Shown here piece after piece: positions 31,998-41,460 of a DNA stretch of 64,000 nucleotides (its first letter is position 1; each line of letters starts with the position of its first letter). This DNA is from Henriciella sp. Its GTDB lineage: Bacteria; Pseudomonadota; Alphaproteobacteria; Caulobacterales; Hyphomonadaceae. The translations under genes and the position numbers were made by a program. Under the pieces are notes generated by a model, which was not told where the DNA came from, ran no database searches, and saw only the letters and a list, made by a program, of their open reading frames with translations. The stretch is from positions 1 to 64,000 of the forward strand of contig JAEPOM010000010.1 of NCBI GenBank assembly GCA_017642885.1, given 5' to 3'.

Positions 31998-33107
31998 TTA
32001 GCGAACGACCAGCTCTGCGTGGATCGCACCCGCAGCGCTCATGGCGCGGATAATGTCGGCCATTTCCTGTGGCCGCACGCCGAGCGCGTTGAGGCCATCA
32101 ATCAGCTGCGAAAGCGTGGTGTTGGCTTCCAGGAGAGCGATATTTTCGTTGCCGGTCTGGGTCACCGCAATGTCTGTACGCGGCAGCACGATCGTTTCAC
32201 CTTCGGCGAACGGATTTGGCTGCGATACGACCGGGTTCTCGCGGACCTTGATCGAGATATTACCTTGCGCGATTGCGACTTTCGAAATCGTCACATCCTG
32301 ACCCAGAACAATCGTTCCAGACTTCTCATCGATGACAATTCGGGCCGGGCTCTCAACATTTATCGATAGATTTTCGATCGCCGCCAGCACACGCGCCGGC
32401 GATCCGCCTATGCCTGCCATATTGAGCTCGATAGTTCCGGGATCGCGCATATAGGCCACGGGCCGTCCAAGCGTGGAGTTTATCGTGTCTTCCACGCGTG
32501 CGGCTGTGGTGAAGTCCGGATTTCGCAGCGCCAGGGTCAACGTGTTCTGGGCGTTGAAGTCGAAGCCAATCTCTTGTTCGACAATCGCACCGCCGGGCAC
32601 GGAGCCCGTCGTGGGCGTGCCGACTGTATTGCGAGCACCCGCGGCCTCAACATTGACGCCGCTAACCATCACGCTGCCTTGCGCGACCGCATAGACCTGA
32701 TTGTCGGCACCGCGCAGCGGCGTCAGGATGAGCGTCCCGCCTTGCAGACTGTCAGCATCTCCGATGGAGGCGACCGTCACATCGATGTTTGAGCCGTTTC
32801 GCGCAAAGGCGGGCAGGGAGGCAGTGACGAGCACAGCTGCGACATTGTTTGGTTTGATCTCTTCGCCCTGAACATTCATGCCAAGCCGCTCGAGCATGTT
32901 GGTAAGAGAGTCCTCGGTGAAAGGTGCGTTGCGCACGGAATCTCCGGTGCCGTTCAGACCAACCACGATGCCGTAGCCGACCAGATCATTCGTTCGCACG
33001 CCTTCAATATCCAGGATATCGCGGAGTTTCGCTTGCGCGTTCGCATATGAGCCAAAGACTGGCATCAAGGCGATGGCGAAACAGGCGAGGGCGGATGAAA
33101 GGCGCAT
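31998..33107 (-). CDS. flgI: FlgI, flagellar P-ring protein
   Basis: The 369-residue protein has a signal peptide (ending SYANA) and the highly conserved FlgI sequence: DILDIEGVRTNDLVGYGIVV, GLNGTGD, PARVLAAIENL and the end GVRPQEMADIIRAMSAAGA. It forms the P ring in the peptidoglycan layer. It is the last gene of the minus-strand run flgE-flgK-flgL-flgI. Confidence 0.96.
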   Translation of the reverse strand: MRLSSALACFAIALMPVFGSYANAQAKLRDILDIEGVRTNDLVGYGIVVGLNGTGDSVRNAPFTEDSLTNMLERLGMNVQGEEIKPNNVAAVLVTASLPAFARNGSNIDVTVASIGDADSLQGGTLILTPLRGADNQVYAVAQGSVMVSGVNVEAAGARNTVGTPTTGSVPGGAIVEQEIGFDFNAQNTLTLALRNPDFTTAARVEDTINSTLGRPVAYMRDPGTIELNMAGIGGSPARVLAAIENLSINVESPARIVIDEKSGTIVLGQDVTISKVAIAQGNISIKVRENPVVSQPNPFAEGETIVLPRTDIAVTQTGNENIALLEANTTLSQLIDGLNALGVRPQEMADIIRAMSAAGAIHAELVVR

Positions 33108-33111
33108 ATGA

Positions 33112-34089
33112 TTATCTCAGATAATTAAGAAGCGAGAGGTTGGAGAGGCGAGAGGTGAGCAGGTATGAGGCCTCTAGATTCGCCTCGAGTTCCTTAAGCT
33201 GCGTCGCAGCTTCGTATTGGTCTTTTCCCGCCAGGTCCTGAAAGGAAGAGGTCAGCAGCACCTTTTCGCGACCCAGCAGGTCGAGCTCGGATTGCAGGCT
33301 GTCTTGGCGAATGCCGATACTGGCTTCAACTTCGACGAGGAGCGTTCGCCCGCGATCGAGACGTTCCAGCGCCGAGTCCATGGCGGGCGAGCCAACCGCG
33401 GCAAACGGAATGGCTGTGCCTGGCGCCGACAGTGCCATGATTGAAAGCCCCATGAACATATCAGAAAAAGCGCCCTGGTTCGGCAATACGGCGTCACCGT
33501 CGCTGGCCGTCTGGGTGCCCTGATAGAAATTGGTCTGGAAGCCGCCGGCGGGGTCATCAAAATAGGTTTGCACTTGTGCTGCAAAATCAGCCTCGTCCAC
33601 CGCTCCGGCCGCTATGGCCTCGAGATCGCTCAGCAAGTCGTCCGCATTCTGAAATGGGGGTGTTGCGGTTGCGTCGCCTGAGAACAGATAGCGCTCGCCG
33701 TGGCGGACGTTGAAGCGAGACAGGACTTCGCTCAGCGCCTCGCGGGCCTGTGTTGCGACGGTCTGCTGGCGTTCGACATCGACGATGCCGATGGCCGCCT
33801 GCATTTCCAGAGATAGTCCCGCCGTCAGGTCGCGTACGGCTCCCATCGTGTTTTCGGAAAGGGACAGGCGAATCTGGCGCAGTTCGATGCGCGCCTGATC
33901 ATCTTCGTTTTCCTTGAGCGCTTTGTCACCGAGGAGCGCATGATCAATCCGGCCATTGAGATGGCTGATCAGATCCGCTTGCCGTCCGGTCGTTGCCTCT
34001 TGCGCACGATCAGCGATTTGTGTGCGAAGCTCACCGATTGAATTGCTCAGAGCGGTGTTCAAAAAGCTGTTGAGGGAAATCGAGTTCAT
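33112..34089 (-). CDS. flgL: FlgL, hook-filament junction protein
   Basis: The 325-residue protein has flagellin-like helical ends: SIGELRTQIADRAQEATTGR near the N-terminus and YEAATQLKELEANLEASYLL at the C-terminus. The middle has RYLFSGDATATPPF, typical of FlgL. It caps the hook below the filament with FlgK, whose gene is 4 bp upstream. Confidence 0.9.
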   Translation of the reverse strand: MNSISLNSFLNTALSNSIGELRTQIADRAQEATTGRQADLISHLNGRIDHALLGDKALKENEDDQARIELRQIRLSLSENTMGAVRDLTAGLSLEMQAAIGIVDVERQQTVATQAREALSEVLSRFNVRHGERYLFSGDATATPPFQNADDLLSDLEAIAAGAVDEADFAAQVQTYFDDPAGGFQTNFYQGTQTASDGDAVLPNQGAFSDMFMGLSIMALSAPGTAIPFAAVGSPAMDSALERLDRGRTLLVEVEASIGIRQDSLQSELDLLGREKVLLTSSFQDLAGKDQYEAATQLKELEANLEASYLLTSRLSNLSLLNYLR

Positions 34090-34093
34090 CGCG

Positions 34094-35542
34094 CTACAGC
34101 TCCATCAACTGATTGATCATCTGGCTTGCCGCTTCCAGCACTCGGGCATTGGCCGCAAAGGCCTGTTCGATGAGGAGCAGGTCCTGCATTTCGCGTTCGA
34201 TATCGACGCCAGTCTCATCCTGCTCTGCTTGTTTCACAGCATCATGCTGCAAGGTGACTGACGAGCGGACGGCTTCGTTCTGGATACGGTTCTGGCCGGC
34301 GAGAGAGCCGAGCTGAGCGATCAGATCGCTCGCCGAGTAGCTGCCCTGCAGTCCCGGCTGGGAGACGGTGCGCACTTGCTCCAATGCGCCGACGAGACCT
34401 GTTAGTATTGTCGTGTCGCCTGGATTACCCTGAGTGACCGCACCGAGACCATCTCGCAGACGCCAGCTGGCGCCGCCTTGAGCCGGGTCGACCAGTGAAT
34501 TGATCTGCAACCGGCCGGCAATGCCAACGCCAGCCGCGCTGTTGGAATCCAGGAACAGGCCAGGATCTCCGACGAGAAGCGTCGGGTCGATGGCGGGATC
34601 GGCGAACCGATCGATCATATCCTGCGCCATAGTGTCGAGCTGGTTTTGCAAGTTGGGCAGATCTGTGTCGCGGAGCGTGAACAGAGCCGCCAGAGAGCCA
34701 CTCGATACAGCGCCAAATGTTGGCGCACCGGGCGTGATGTCAACGCCGTCAACGGTGAGGCCAGACAGTTCGCCTCCAGCCAGAGAGAAGTCGGCCGCCA
34801 TGGAATTTGTGGGCGTGAATTCAATCTCGCGCGCCGGGCCGGCGACGAGATAAACGCCTTCTGTGGTCAGGACATCGATCGCGCCGCTATCGCGCTCAAA
34901 CGTCTGAATGGAAATGTGTTCTGAAATGCGGTCGAGCACGCGTCCGCGCTCATCAAATAGAGCTGCGGCTTGCGGCGAGGTCCGGTCAATACTTGCAAGA
35001 GAACGATTGAGATCGGCAACTTCACGCAGCGATGCGTTTACGATCTCAACGCTGCCGGCAATGTCCTGATCTGCCTGGAAACGGCGCTCGGTCAGCAAAT
35101 TGCCGAGCGCGTTGAATTCGGTCACCAGGTCCTTAGCCGATTGCACGACTTGGTTCGCGTGGGTGGTGGATTCGGGGCTGAGCGCAGCGTCTCGTAAGGC
35201 CGTTTCGAATGAGTTCAGCCGTTGGAACAGGGTGGAGCTTTCAATATCTTCGCCAATGCGCTGGGACAATGAGGCCCAAGATGCAGACATGATTTCGGCT
35301 TGCGCATAATCACTGGCAAGCAGGCGGCGCTCACCGGTCAGGCGAGCATTGGTTGATCGGTCGATGCCCTCAATTTGAACCCCGGCGGTTTGTGCCCCGA
35401 GAATGGTTTCGCTGACGGTCAGCGCCCGGCGGACATAGCCGGGCGTCGACGCGTTAGCGACATTGGTGGCGACCAGGTCCGCACGCGCGCCAATGGCGTC
35501 GAGTCCGGATCTGGCGGATACGATGGCACTTGAAATGCTCAC
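34094..35542 (-). CDS. flgK: FlgK, hook-filament junction protein
   Basis: The 482-residue protein begins with ISSAIVSARSGLDAIGARAD, LVATNVANASTPGYVRR (rod/hook family N-terminus) and ends with LLLIEQAFAANARVLEAASQ. These paired helical ends are typical of FlgK. It lies between flgE and flgL in one operon. Confidence 0.93.
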   Translation of the reverse strand: MSISSAIVSARSGLDAIGARADLVATNVANASTPGYVRRALTVSETILGAQTAGVQIEGIDRSTNARLTGERRLLASDYAQAEIMSASWASLSQRIGEDIESSTLFQRLNSFETALRDAALSPESTTHANQVVQSAKDLVTEFNALGNLLTERRFQADQDIAGSVEIVNASLREVADLNRSLASIDRTSPQAAALFDERGRVLDRISEHISIQTFERDSGAIDVLTTEGVYLVAGPAREIEFTPTNSMAADFSLAGGELSGLTVDGVDITPGAPTFGAVSSGSLAALFTLRDTDLPNLQNQLDTMAQDMIDRFADPAIDPTLLVGDPGLFLDSNSAAGVGIAGRLQINSLVDPAQGGASWRLRDGLGAVTQGNPGDTTILTGLVGALEQVRTVSQPGLQGSYSASDLIAQLGSLAGQNRIQNEAVRSSVTLQHDAVKQAEQDETGVDIEREMQDLLLIEQAFAANARVLEAASQMINQLMEL

Positions 35543-35570
35543 GTCGGGCGCCCCTCTGAACTAGCGGTGA

Positions 35571-36875
35571 TTATCGCTTCAGATTGGTGGTTTCCTGCAG
35601 CATCTCATCGACTGTCTGGACGATCTTGGCGCTTGAAGAGTAAGCGCGCTGGGTTTCGATCAGGTCGGTGAGTTCGCGCGCGATATCCGTCGTGGATTCC
35701 ATCAGGGCAAAACCTGAGATCGATCCAACTGGACCGGTTCCCGCGTCCCAGAGATACATGTTTCCGCTTTGCGCTGAAACTGTGTAGGCCTGCGCATCAA
35801 GCGCTTTCAGGCCGTCCATATTCGGCACGTCACCGACAGGAATCTGATACAGCGTCCGGCGGAAGCCAGTATCGTAAATCGCCTGAAGGTTTCCAAGCTC
35901 ATCAATCTCGATTGATTGCAGGTCGCCAATCGGGGCGCCATCTTTCGTAACCGAAGTTGGCGAGAAGGGCGCAGAAAGCTGCGTCATGCCCGCTGTGTCG
36001 AGAGGGCGTCCGATGAACACGTCGACCGGGCCGTGCGACAATGTCAGGGCAACCTGACCTGTTGCGGTGTCATAGGCCGCGCCGCCAGATGGCGTCACGC
36101 TGGCAATCCGACCACCATTGGCGGAGGAGTCATCGAACGTGATATCCAGGGCGCCGATTGCTGTCGTGGGGTCGCCAGCATCATCGAAAATTTGCACTTG
36201 CCACTGATTGGAAGCGCCGGTGCCGGGCACAACAGGCGTAAAGTCCATACGGAGCGTCTGTGCGCGGCCGAGATTATCATAATACTCAATCGGCAAGCTG
36301 TAGCCGCCGCCGGTTGCACCGGCGTCAGTCGCGTCAGCAGGCAGGTTGATACCCACTTCGATAGACGCGGTTGGCGAGGCAACGAACTGAGAGGTTGCGA
36401 TGTTCACTGGCTCAAGATTGGTACCGCTATTGCGGCTGACATTCCCGATTGATCCAGTGCTGTCTGCTGGCCACCCCAGAAGAATGAGACCGCTCTGCGT
36501 GCGCAGGTTGCCGTTCTGATCAGCTGTGAAGGAGCCAGTTGGCAACAGCATCAGGTTGCGGTCTGCGGCACTTTGATCAATGCCTTGAATATCTGTCACC
36601 GGTACAAGGCCGCGACCTGCAACGGCGATATCTGTCGCGTTGCCGGTTGAAATCAGAGAGCCGACGGCACTCACATCTTTAAACGTGTCGACCATAACAC
36701 CGCCCGCTGAATAAGCAGACGATCTCTGTTCCAAAACCATGGAGGAAAACTCCACCTGGCTTCGTTTGTACCCGAAGGTTTCAGAGTTTGCGATGTTGTC
36801 GGAAATGGTAGAGAGGCGGGTCGAGTTGGCGTTGAGGCCCATGACCCCGGCATTCAAGGATGATGAAATACTCAT
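35571..36875 (-). CDS. flgE: FlgE, flagellar hook protein
   Basis: The 434-residue protein has GLNANSTRLSTISDNIANSE at the N-terminus, a central hook domain (LPIEYYDNLGRAQTLRMDF) and ends with DLIETQRAYSSSAKIVQTVD and MLQETTNLKR. It builds the hook. A CtrA-type box lies about 70 bp before its start. Confidence 0.94.
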   Translation of the reverse strand: MSISSSLNAGVMGLNANSTRLSTISDNIANSETFGYKRSQVEFSSMVLEQRSSAYSAGGVMVDTFKDVSAVGSLISTGNATDIAVAGRGLVPVTDIQGIDQSAADRNLMLLPTGSFTADQNGNLRTQSGLILLGWPADSTGSIGNVSRNSGTNLEPVNIATSQFVASPTASIEVGINLPADATDAGATGGGYSLPIEYYDNLGRAQTLRMDFTPVVPGTGASNQWQVQIFDDAGDPTTAIGALDITFDDSSANGGRIASVTPSGGAAYDTATGQVALTLSHGPVDVFIGRPLDTAGMTQLSAPFSPTSVTKDGAPIGDLQSIEIDELGNLQAIYDTGFRRTLYQIPVGDVPNMDGLKALDAQAYTVSAQSGNMYLWDAGTGPVGSISGFALMESTTDIARELTDLIETQRAYSSSAKIVQTVDEMLQETTNLKR

Positions 36876-36942
36876 GTCGGTTGCTCCTGCAGTCGATGCA
36901 ACCGAAAGTAGAAATCATAGGTTAATAAGCGAATAACTCAAC

Positions 36943-36958
36943 TTAAGGGGGATTTAAC
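36943..36958 (-). promoter_or_regulatory. CtrA-type box TTAA-N7-TTAAC upstream of flgE
   Basis: TTAA (36943-36946), seven bases GGGGGAT, then TTAAC (36954-36958) is an exact match to the CtrA consensus of Caulobacter-like bacteria. It lies 68 bp upstream of the flgE start and overlaps the motB stop codon. CtrA controls many flagellar genes in such bacteria. Confidence 0.5.
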
Positions 36959-37817
36959 TCGCCACCTCTTGCTTTAGCAGCGTGATTGAGATCCGGCGGT
37001 TTTGCGCAGCATACGGATCATCGGGGACCAGCAAGTCGGTATCGGCGCGACCAGAGACCTCCTGAATGCGCTCGAGCGGGAAGCCTTCTTCAACCAGCAT
37101 GCGACGTGCGACATTGGCTCGCTCGGTCGAGAGATCCCAGTTGTCGAATTTGAAGTCGTCTCGGAATGCCAGCGAATCAGTGTGACCTACCACTTTGATA
37201 TTGTTGCCGAAGGCACCGAATGATTCGGTGACCTTGGCGACGAGCTCGACCAGAAGGCCAGTCGGGTTACTTTCGCCTAGGGCGAAAAGCGGAACATCAT
37301 CTGAATCGACCAGTTCCATCACGATCCCTTCAGGAGACAGCTTCACCTGGATATGCTCGCTAAGGGCTTCAGACTCTCCGCTCAGCATCATTTCAAGCTG
37401 AGCGACGGCAGCTGCCTGTTCCTCTTCGGTCAACGGCGCAGGAGAGCTTTCTGAAAACTCAGCCGCTTCATCCTGCGTCAATGGCTTGGTTTTGGCGAGC
37501 GTCGACGATGCCGTCGCGCCGGTTCCCATCTTGGCATATGTCTGCTCGGTGAAGATCGATGAGCCGTTGAGGCCATCGGACCCGCCGCCGGAAATCCGCG
37601 AGATCGGAATGGTTGGATTGAAATAGTCGGCAATCCCTTTGCGCTGCTCTTCTGTGGTGGCGTTGAGCAGCCACATTAAAAGGAAGAACGCCATCATCGC
37701 GGTCACGAAGTCGGCATAGGCAACTTTCCACGCACCGCCGTGGTGCCCGTCGCCGCTGACTTTCTTCTTCTTCTTGATGATGATGATCGGAGCAAGTCCG
37801 TTCGACGCGTCAGCCAT
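36954..37817 (-). CDS. motB: MotB, flagellar stator protein
   Basis: The 287-residue protein has a basic start (IIIIKKKKK), one membrane helix with YADFVTAMMAFFLLMWLL in which Asp36 is the proton-carrying residue, a plug/linker region and a C-terminal OmpA-like peptidoglycan-binding domain (VVGHTDSLAFRDD, NWDLSTERANVARRML). The start at 37817 fits the family; the open frame upstream enters the divergent fliM promoter. The partner motA lies across the fliM gene at 38894. Confidence 0.95.
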   Translation of the reverse strand: MADASNGLAPIIIIKKKKKVSGDGHHGGAWKVAYADFVTAMMAFFLLMWLLNATTEEQRKGIADYFNPTIPISRISGGGSDGLNGSSIFTEQTYAKMGTGATASSTLAKTKPLTQDEAAEFSESSPAPLTEEEQAAAVAQLEMMLSGESEALSEHIQVKLSPEGIVMELVDSDDVPLFALGESNPTGLLVELVAKVTESFGAFGNNIKVVGHTDSLAFRDDFKFDNWDLSTERANVARRMLVEEGFPLERIQEVSGRADTDLLVPDDPYAAQNRRISITLLKQEVAS

Positions 37818-37974
37818 AATGCCTACCCAATTTGTTCGCTGAAGACGGCTTAGCAAAGTACGGTAAATTTCCGAAATACAACTCACGGTCGATTTTTTGG
37901 GCTCTGCTAACCTTTTATCAACCATAGAATTCAATCCTAAATAGAGAGATCTCTCATTCATCCAGGGGTATATT

Positions 37975-38856
37975 TTGAGCGCCGTGCTTCGGAAAAAGCT
38001 TGAATCAAGTGGCGGCGTTCCGCCCAAAGTGCTGCAGAACAAACCGTTCTGGACAACGCTCGAGCACACCCTATCCACCTGGCTCAACGGGGTATTACAG
38101 GATGAAGGGGACCTTCGTTTACAGTCGCGCGAAGTGAGCCCCGGCGCCGCGCTCGCCGACGACTTGTTCGGCGCTTACGTCTACGGCTTTAGAAGTGTTG
38201 AACGCGATTTTGTCGTCGCTGTCTCCATCGATAATCTGGTCGCTTCGCGATTCGCTGCGCAAAAAATGCAGCAAGATGCGTCGCGTCTTGCCGAAGCGCC
38301 GCAACTATTTTTGCAATTGCTGCTGGAACCGGCCGCCAAGCAGCTCAGTGAGTCTCTGGCGACGACTTACGACATGCTTGGTCAAGAAGGAGAGCCGCCA
38401 CAATCGGCACCCTTCGATGGCCTAGAGATCGATGGCAACTGTCTGGTCGCCTATTATCTTTGTGACCTTGATGGGCAGGCCTTTCGGATTGGCGTGGCCC
38501 TGAAGCTTGATGCCGTTCTGGCGCTTACGAATTCCGCTGGCGATGATTCCCCGGGTGGGGGGACGATAAGCGGCGCCAAGGGATTGGCACAGCCAAGAGT
38601 ACAAAATTCAAGCGTTCAGTTGGACGTTGTGCTCGACCGCGTGCCGATGACAGTAGCGGACTGCCTGCGCCTCGAAACCGGATCTGTGATCGAGCTGCCC
38701 GGGACGCATCGGTCCAAGCTGACGATCACGGCGAACACCGTCGATGGTCCCGTAGATATTGCGCAAGGCGAGCTGGGTGTCTGGAAACACCAGCGGGCTG
38801 TGCGGCTGAAATCACCGGTCGATCCGGCCTTCCTCCAGGAGGTCGTGGCGACATGA
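37975..38856 (+). CDS. fliM: FliM-like flagellar switch protein, divergent
   Basis: The 293-residue protein has a FliM middle-domain-like region (about 30-175) and a clear C-terminal SpoA domain (VQLDVVLDRVPMTVADCL, GELGVWKHQRAVRLK). The N-terminal CheY-binding motif of FliM (LSQxEIDALL type) is missing. It starts with a TTG six bases after AGGGG. It precedes motA by 37 bp. It is the only FliM candidate in the locus. Confidence 0.8.
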   Translation: MSAVLRKKLESSGGVPPKVLQNKPFWTTLEHTLSTWLNGVLQDEGDLRLQSREVSPGAALADDLFGAYVYGFRSVERDFVVAVSIDNLVASRFAAQKMQQDASRLAEAPQLFLQLLLEPAAKQLSESLATTYDMLGQEGEPPQSAPFDGLEIDGNCLVAYYLCDLDGQAFRIGVALKLDAVLALTNSAGDDSPGGGTISGAKGLAQPRVQNSSVQLDVVLDRVPMTVADCLRLETGSVIELPGTHRSKLTITANTVDGPVDIAQGELGVWKHQRAVRLKSPVDPAFLQEVVAT

Positions 38857-38893
38857 GTGGAAATTGTAGAATTGGGTTGAAGGGAGGCGTTCT

Positions 38894-39760
38894 GTGGGCG
38901 CGATATTAGGACTTGCCGTAACAATGTGCATGGTCTTCGGCGGGTATATTCTCGCTGGCGGCAAGATGAGCATCATTCTTAAGTCTCTGCCGTTTGAGAT
39001 GATGATGATTGGCGGCGCCGCGACCGGCGCTTTCCTCGCTTCGAACGATTTTACCACGATCAAACACACCGGCGGCGATGTCATGGCCGCAGTGGCTGGG
39101 CCGAAGTGGAAAAAGAAGGATTATCAGGACCTTCTTTGCATGATGCACGAATTGCTCAGTGTGCTGAAAGAAAATCCAGTCGACATTGAGGCGCATATTG
39201 AATCCCCGAGCGATTCAGAGATCTTCCAGCGCTATCCCAAGATCCTGAAAGATCACGAAGCCATCGAAATGATCTGCGACACGATCCGATCGATGATCAT
39301 GAATTTCGACAATGTCCATCAGGTCGAGGAGCTACTCGAAAAGCACCTTGAAAGCCTCCTTGAAGAGCGTTTGCATGGTTCGCACGCGCTCCAAAGCATG
39401 GCGGATGCGCTTCCCGCGCTTGGAATTGTCGCGGCGGTGCTCGGCGTTATCAAGACCATGGCCTCGATTGATAAGCCACCTGAAGTCCTTGGCGGCATGA
39501 TCGGTGGCGCGCTGGTCGGGACCTTCCTTGGAGTATTCCTGGCATATGGCGTGGTTGGCCCGTTCGCGGCCAAAGTCGCTCATACGCGCAAGGAAGAGCA
39601 CTTCTTTTATTCGATGATCGGCGAGATGCTGGTGTCCAGCCTTCACAAGAACCCGGTCAATATCTGCCTAGAGGTGGCGCGTCGACATGCGCCAGCCCGG
39701 GTGCGTCCATCTTTTGATGAAGTTGAAGAAGCAGTGAAAGGGCTACGCCAAGCAGCATGA
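38894..39760 (+). CDS. motA: MotA, flagellar stator protein
   Basis: The 288-residue protein has four membrane helices and the MotA pattern: IGGAATGAFLASND, a large cytoplasmic loop with YPKILKDHEAIEMICDTIRS, MADALPALGIVAAVLGVI and GGALVGTFLGVFLAYGVVGP. It forms the proton channel with MotB. The GTG start follows GGGAGG at good spacing. Its stop overlaps the next gene by 4 bp. Confidence 0.95.
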   Translation: MGAILGLAVTMCMVFGGYILAGGKMSIILKSLPFEMMMIGGAATGAFLASNDFTTIKHTGGDVMAAVAGPKWKKKDYQDLLCMMHELLSVLKENPVDIEAHIESPSDSEIFQRYPKILKDHEAIEMICDTIRSMIMNFDNVHQVEELLEKHLESLLEERLHGSHALQSMADALPALGIVAAVLGVIKTMASIDKPPEVLGGMIGGALVGTFLGVFLAYGVVGPFAAKVAHTRKEEHFFYSMIGEMLVSSLHKNPVNICLEVARRHAPARVRPSFDEVEEAVKGLRQAA

Positions 39761-41460
39761 TCCGGCGCTTAACATATGCCAGTCTCGGTCTGGTTCTGAC
39801 AGCGGCAGCATATGCCGATCCGGAACCAGGAACAGATCCTACGAGTGACGAGCCCGTTCGCGAAAATTCCGCGGCGGGCTTAGACGCATTTGTTGAGACC
39901 GCCATTCGGAACGGCCTTCTGGTTCGCAATCAAGGGGTAGAGACGCCGGACCAATCGATCGTGGAACCAGTGGTTTCACCTGTCTGCTCAGACGGATACC
40001 CACTTGATTTTTCTGTTGAAAAATCCTTACGGCGGTTCACTGAATTGCCTGCCGTCGGTGCTGATGATGGTGGCGACGTGTACGCAGCGTTCCTCAAGGA
40101 CTTGAAGTCCAAACTGGCGCTCGGCTTATACAGCGAAGCCAAGGCCATGCTCGTCTTCGCCGAAGGTCAGGAATGGCAAGTTTATCGCGAGTTCGTGGAG
40201 CTGATGGACGCCCGCAGCGAACCCAATATCGATTATTTCCAGCAGCTGGCTGATTGTCACGAGGATGCTGCCTTCTGGCTTGCCGTCGCTGAGCTGCGCG
40301 GGTTTGAGCCCGACGGTGTCGCCCGAATTCAGGGTCATATCCCAGACATTAGAGGATTGCCGCACAATCTTCGCCAGGATGTTGCGACCCAGACCATTCC
40401 AACTCTGATCATGCAGCGCCGCGCTGACATCGCTCAGCAAGTTCTGTCGACATTCTCGAATGAAGAAATCAGCAACTCGACGCAGCTGACGGCCCTGAAA
40501 ACGGCAATCGCCGACATGCCAAATGGCAGCGAGTCCGACGATCGCCTCGTCATGCTGATGAGCCGGCCGACGCTGAAGCTACCAGCGCTTCTGATCCTGA
40601 TCGAACGTGATGGGACGCTGCGACCAACCATCAAGGAATTCGCGCTCGAGGAAGCCTGGAATATTCTTGAGCAAAACGACACCAAGCATGGGTTTGAACA
40701 AATCCTTGCCTTCGTCATGCAGAACCTGGAGAGCGACAATCTCTATGCCGGGCTGCAGCGGGTGCGAACCCTGCCCATCGCAGAATCCGACGACGTGCGT
40801 GCCGCGGTCGACCGTAACATCATCGAGTCATTGGACGCTTACCTAGCCAGCGCGGAGCCGGCCGCTTCACTAAAAGGCCTGAAAACGCTCACGCAGTTTC
40901 ATACCAGTCTGCCATATGATGCGCAGGGGAACGCGCTGCGACGCCGCGGTGCGGAGATTGCGCTGGAGCTTGGCCTGATCAGCCTGGTTGAGGCGCTTCT
41001 GGAACCCGTTGAGCGCGACGAAGACGTTGCTGGACTTCTGGCTCAGGCCGCTTACTGGAGCCGCGCAGACGACAAGCTGTTCGATCTGCGAGCTGCTTAT
41101 CCAAGCCTGATTGATATTAACCGCCTGGCCGGCATTCGCGCTGCACAGGCTGGCGCCGCACAAGTCGCTGCCGCTGCGTATGCGGACCTTGAGGGCGAGC
41201 CGTCGACCCAGCTGGAGCTGATAGAACATGCCGTGCTCGCCGATGACTGGGCGCTCTATAATGCGAATGTCGAGACGCTTTCCGGAGACGTCAATCTTGA
41301 CGATGGTCTGCGACTGGAACGCGTGAAGCGCATTCATCGCGGCAAAACCGTGGATCCGCAGTCAGGCAGCGCTCGCATCCGTCCGTATCAGATCGCCCCG
41401 CTTCTCGAAGCATCCAAACTCGCCCTCTCATCTTCGCAGGCAGGAGCCAGCCATGAGTAA
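39757..41460 (+). CDS. unrecognised exported helical protein between motA and flgF
   Basis: I do not recognise this 567-residue protein. It has a short signal peptide (about 1-20, ending AYA), a polar stretch to about residue 80 and then a long run of alpha-helical pairs that looks like a solenoid of TPR- or armadillo-like repeats (about 110-540). Two cysteines (77 and 168) could pair in the periplasm. It overlaps motA by 4 bp and flgF by 8 bp, so it is made with motor and rod proteins. Its position and predicted location suggest a periplasmic motor or rod-assembly factor, perhaps doing the job of MotC of rhizobia. That is inference. Confidence 0.8.
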   Translation: MIRRLTYASLGLVLTAAAYADPEPGTDPTSDEPVRENSAAGLDAFVETAIRNGLLVRNQGVETPDQSIVEPVVSPVCSDGYPLDFSVEKSLRRFTELPAVGADDGGDVYAAFLKDLKSKLALGLYSEAKAMLVFAEGQEWQVYREFVELMDARSEPNIDYFQQLADCHEDAAFWLAVAELRGFEPDGVARIQGHIPDIRGLPHNLRQDVATQTIPTLIMQRRADIAQQVLSTFSNEEISNSTQLTALKTAIADMPNGSESDDRLVMLMSRPTLKLPALLILIERDGTLRPTIKEFALEEAWNILEQNDTKHGFEQILAFVMQNLESDNLYAGLQRVRTLPIAESDDVRAAVDRNIIESLDAYLASAEPAASLKGLKTLTQFHTSLPYDAQGNALRRRGAEIALELGLISLVEALLEPVERDEDVAGLLAQAAYWSRADDKLFDLRAAYPSLIDINRLAGIRAAQAGAAQVAAAAYADLEGEPSTQLELIEHAVLADDWALYNANVETLSGDVNLDDGLRLERVKRIHRGKTVDPQSGSARIRPYQIAPLLEASKLALSSSQAGASHE

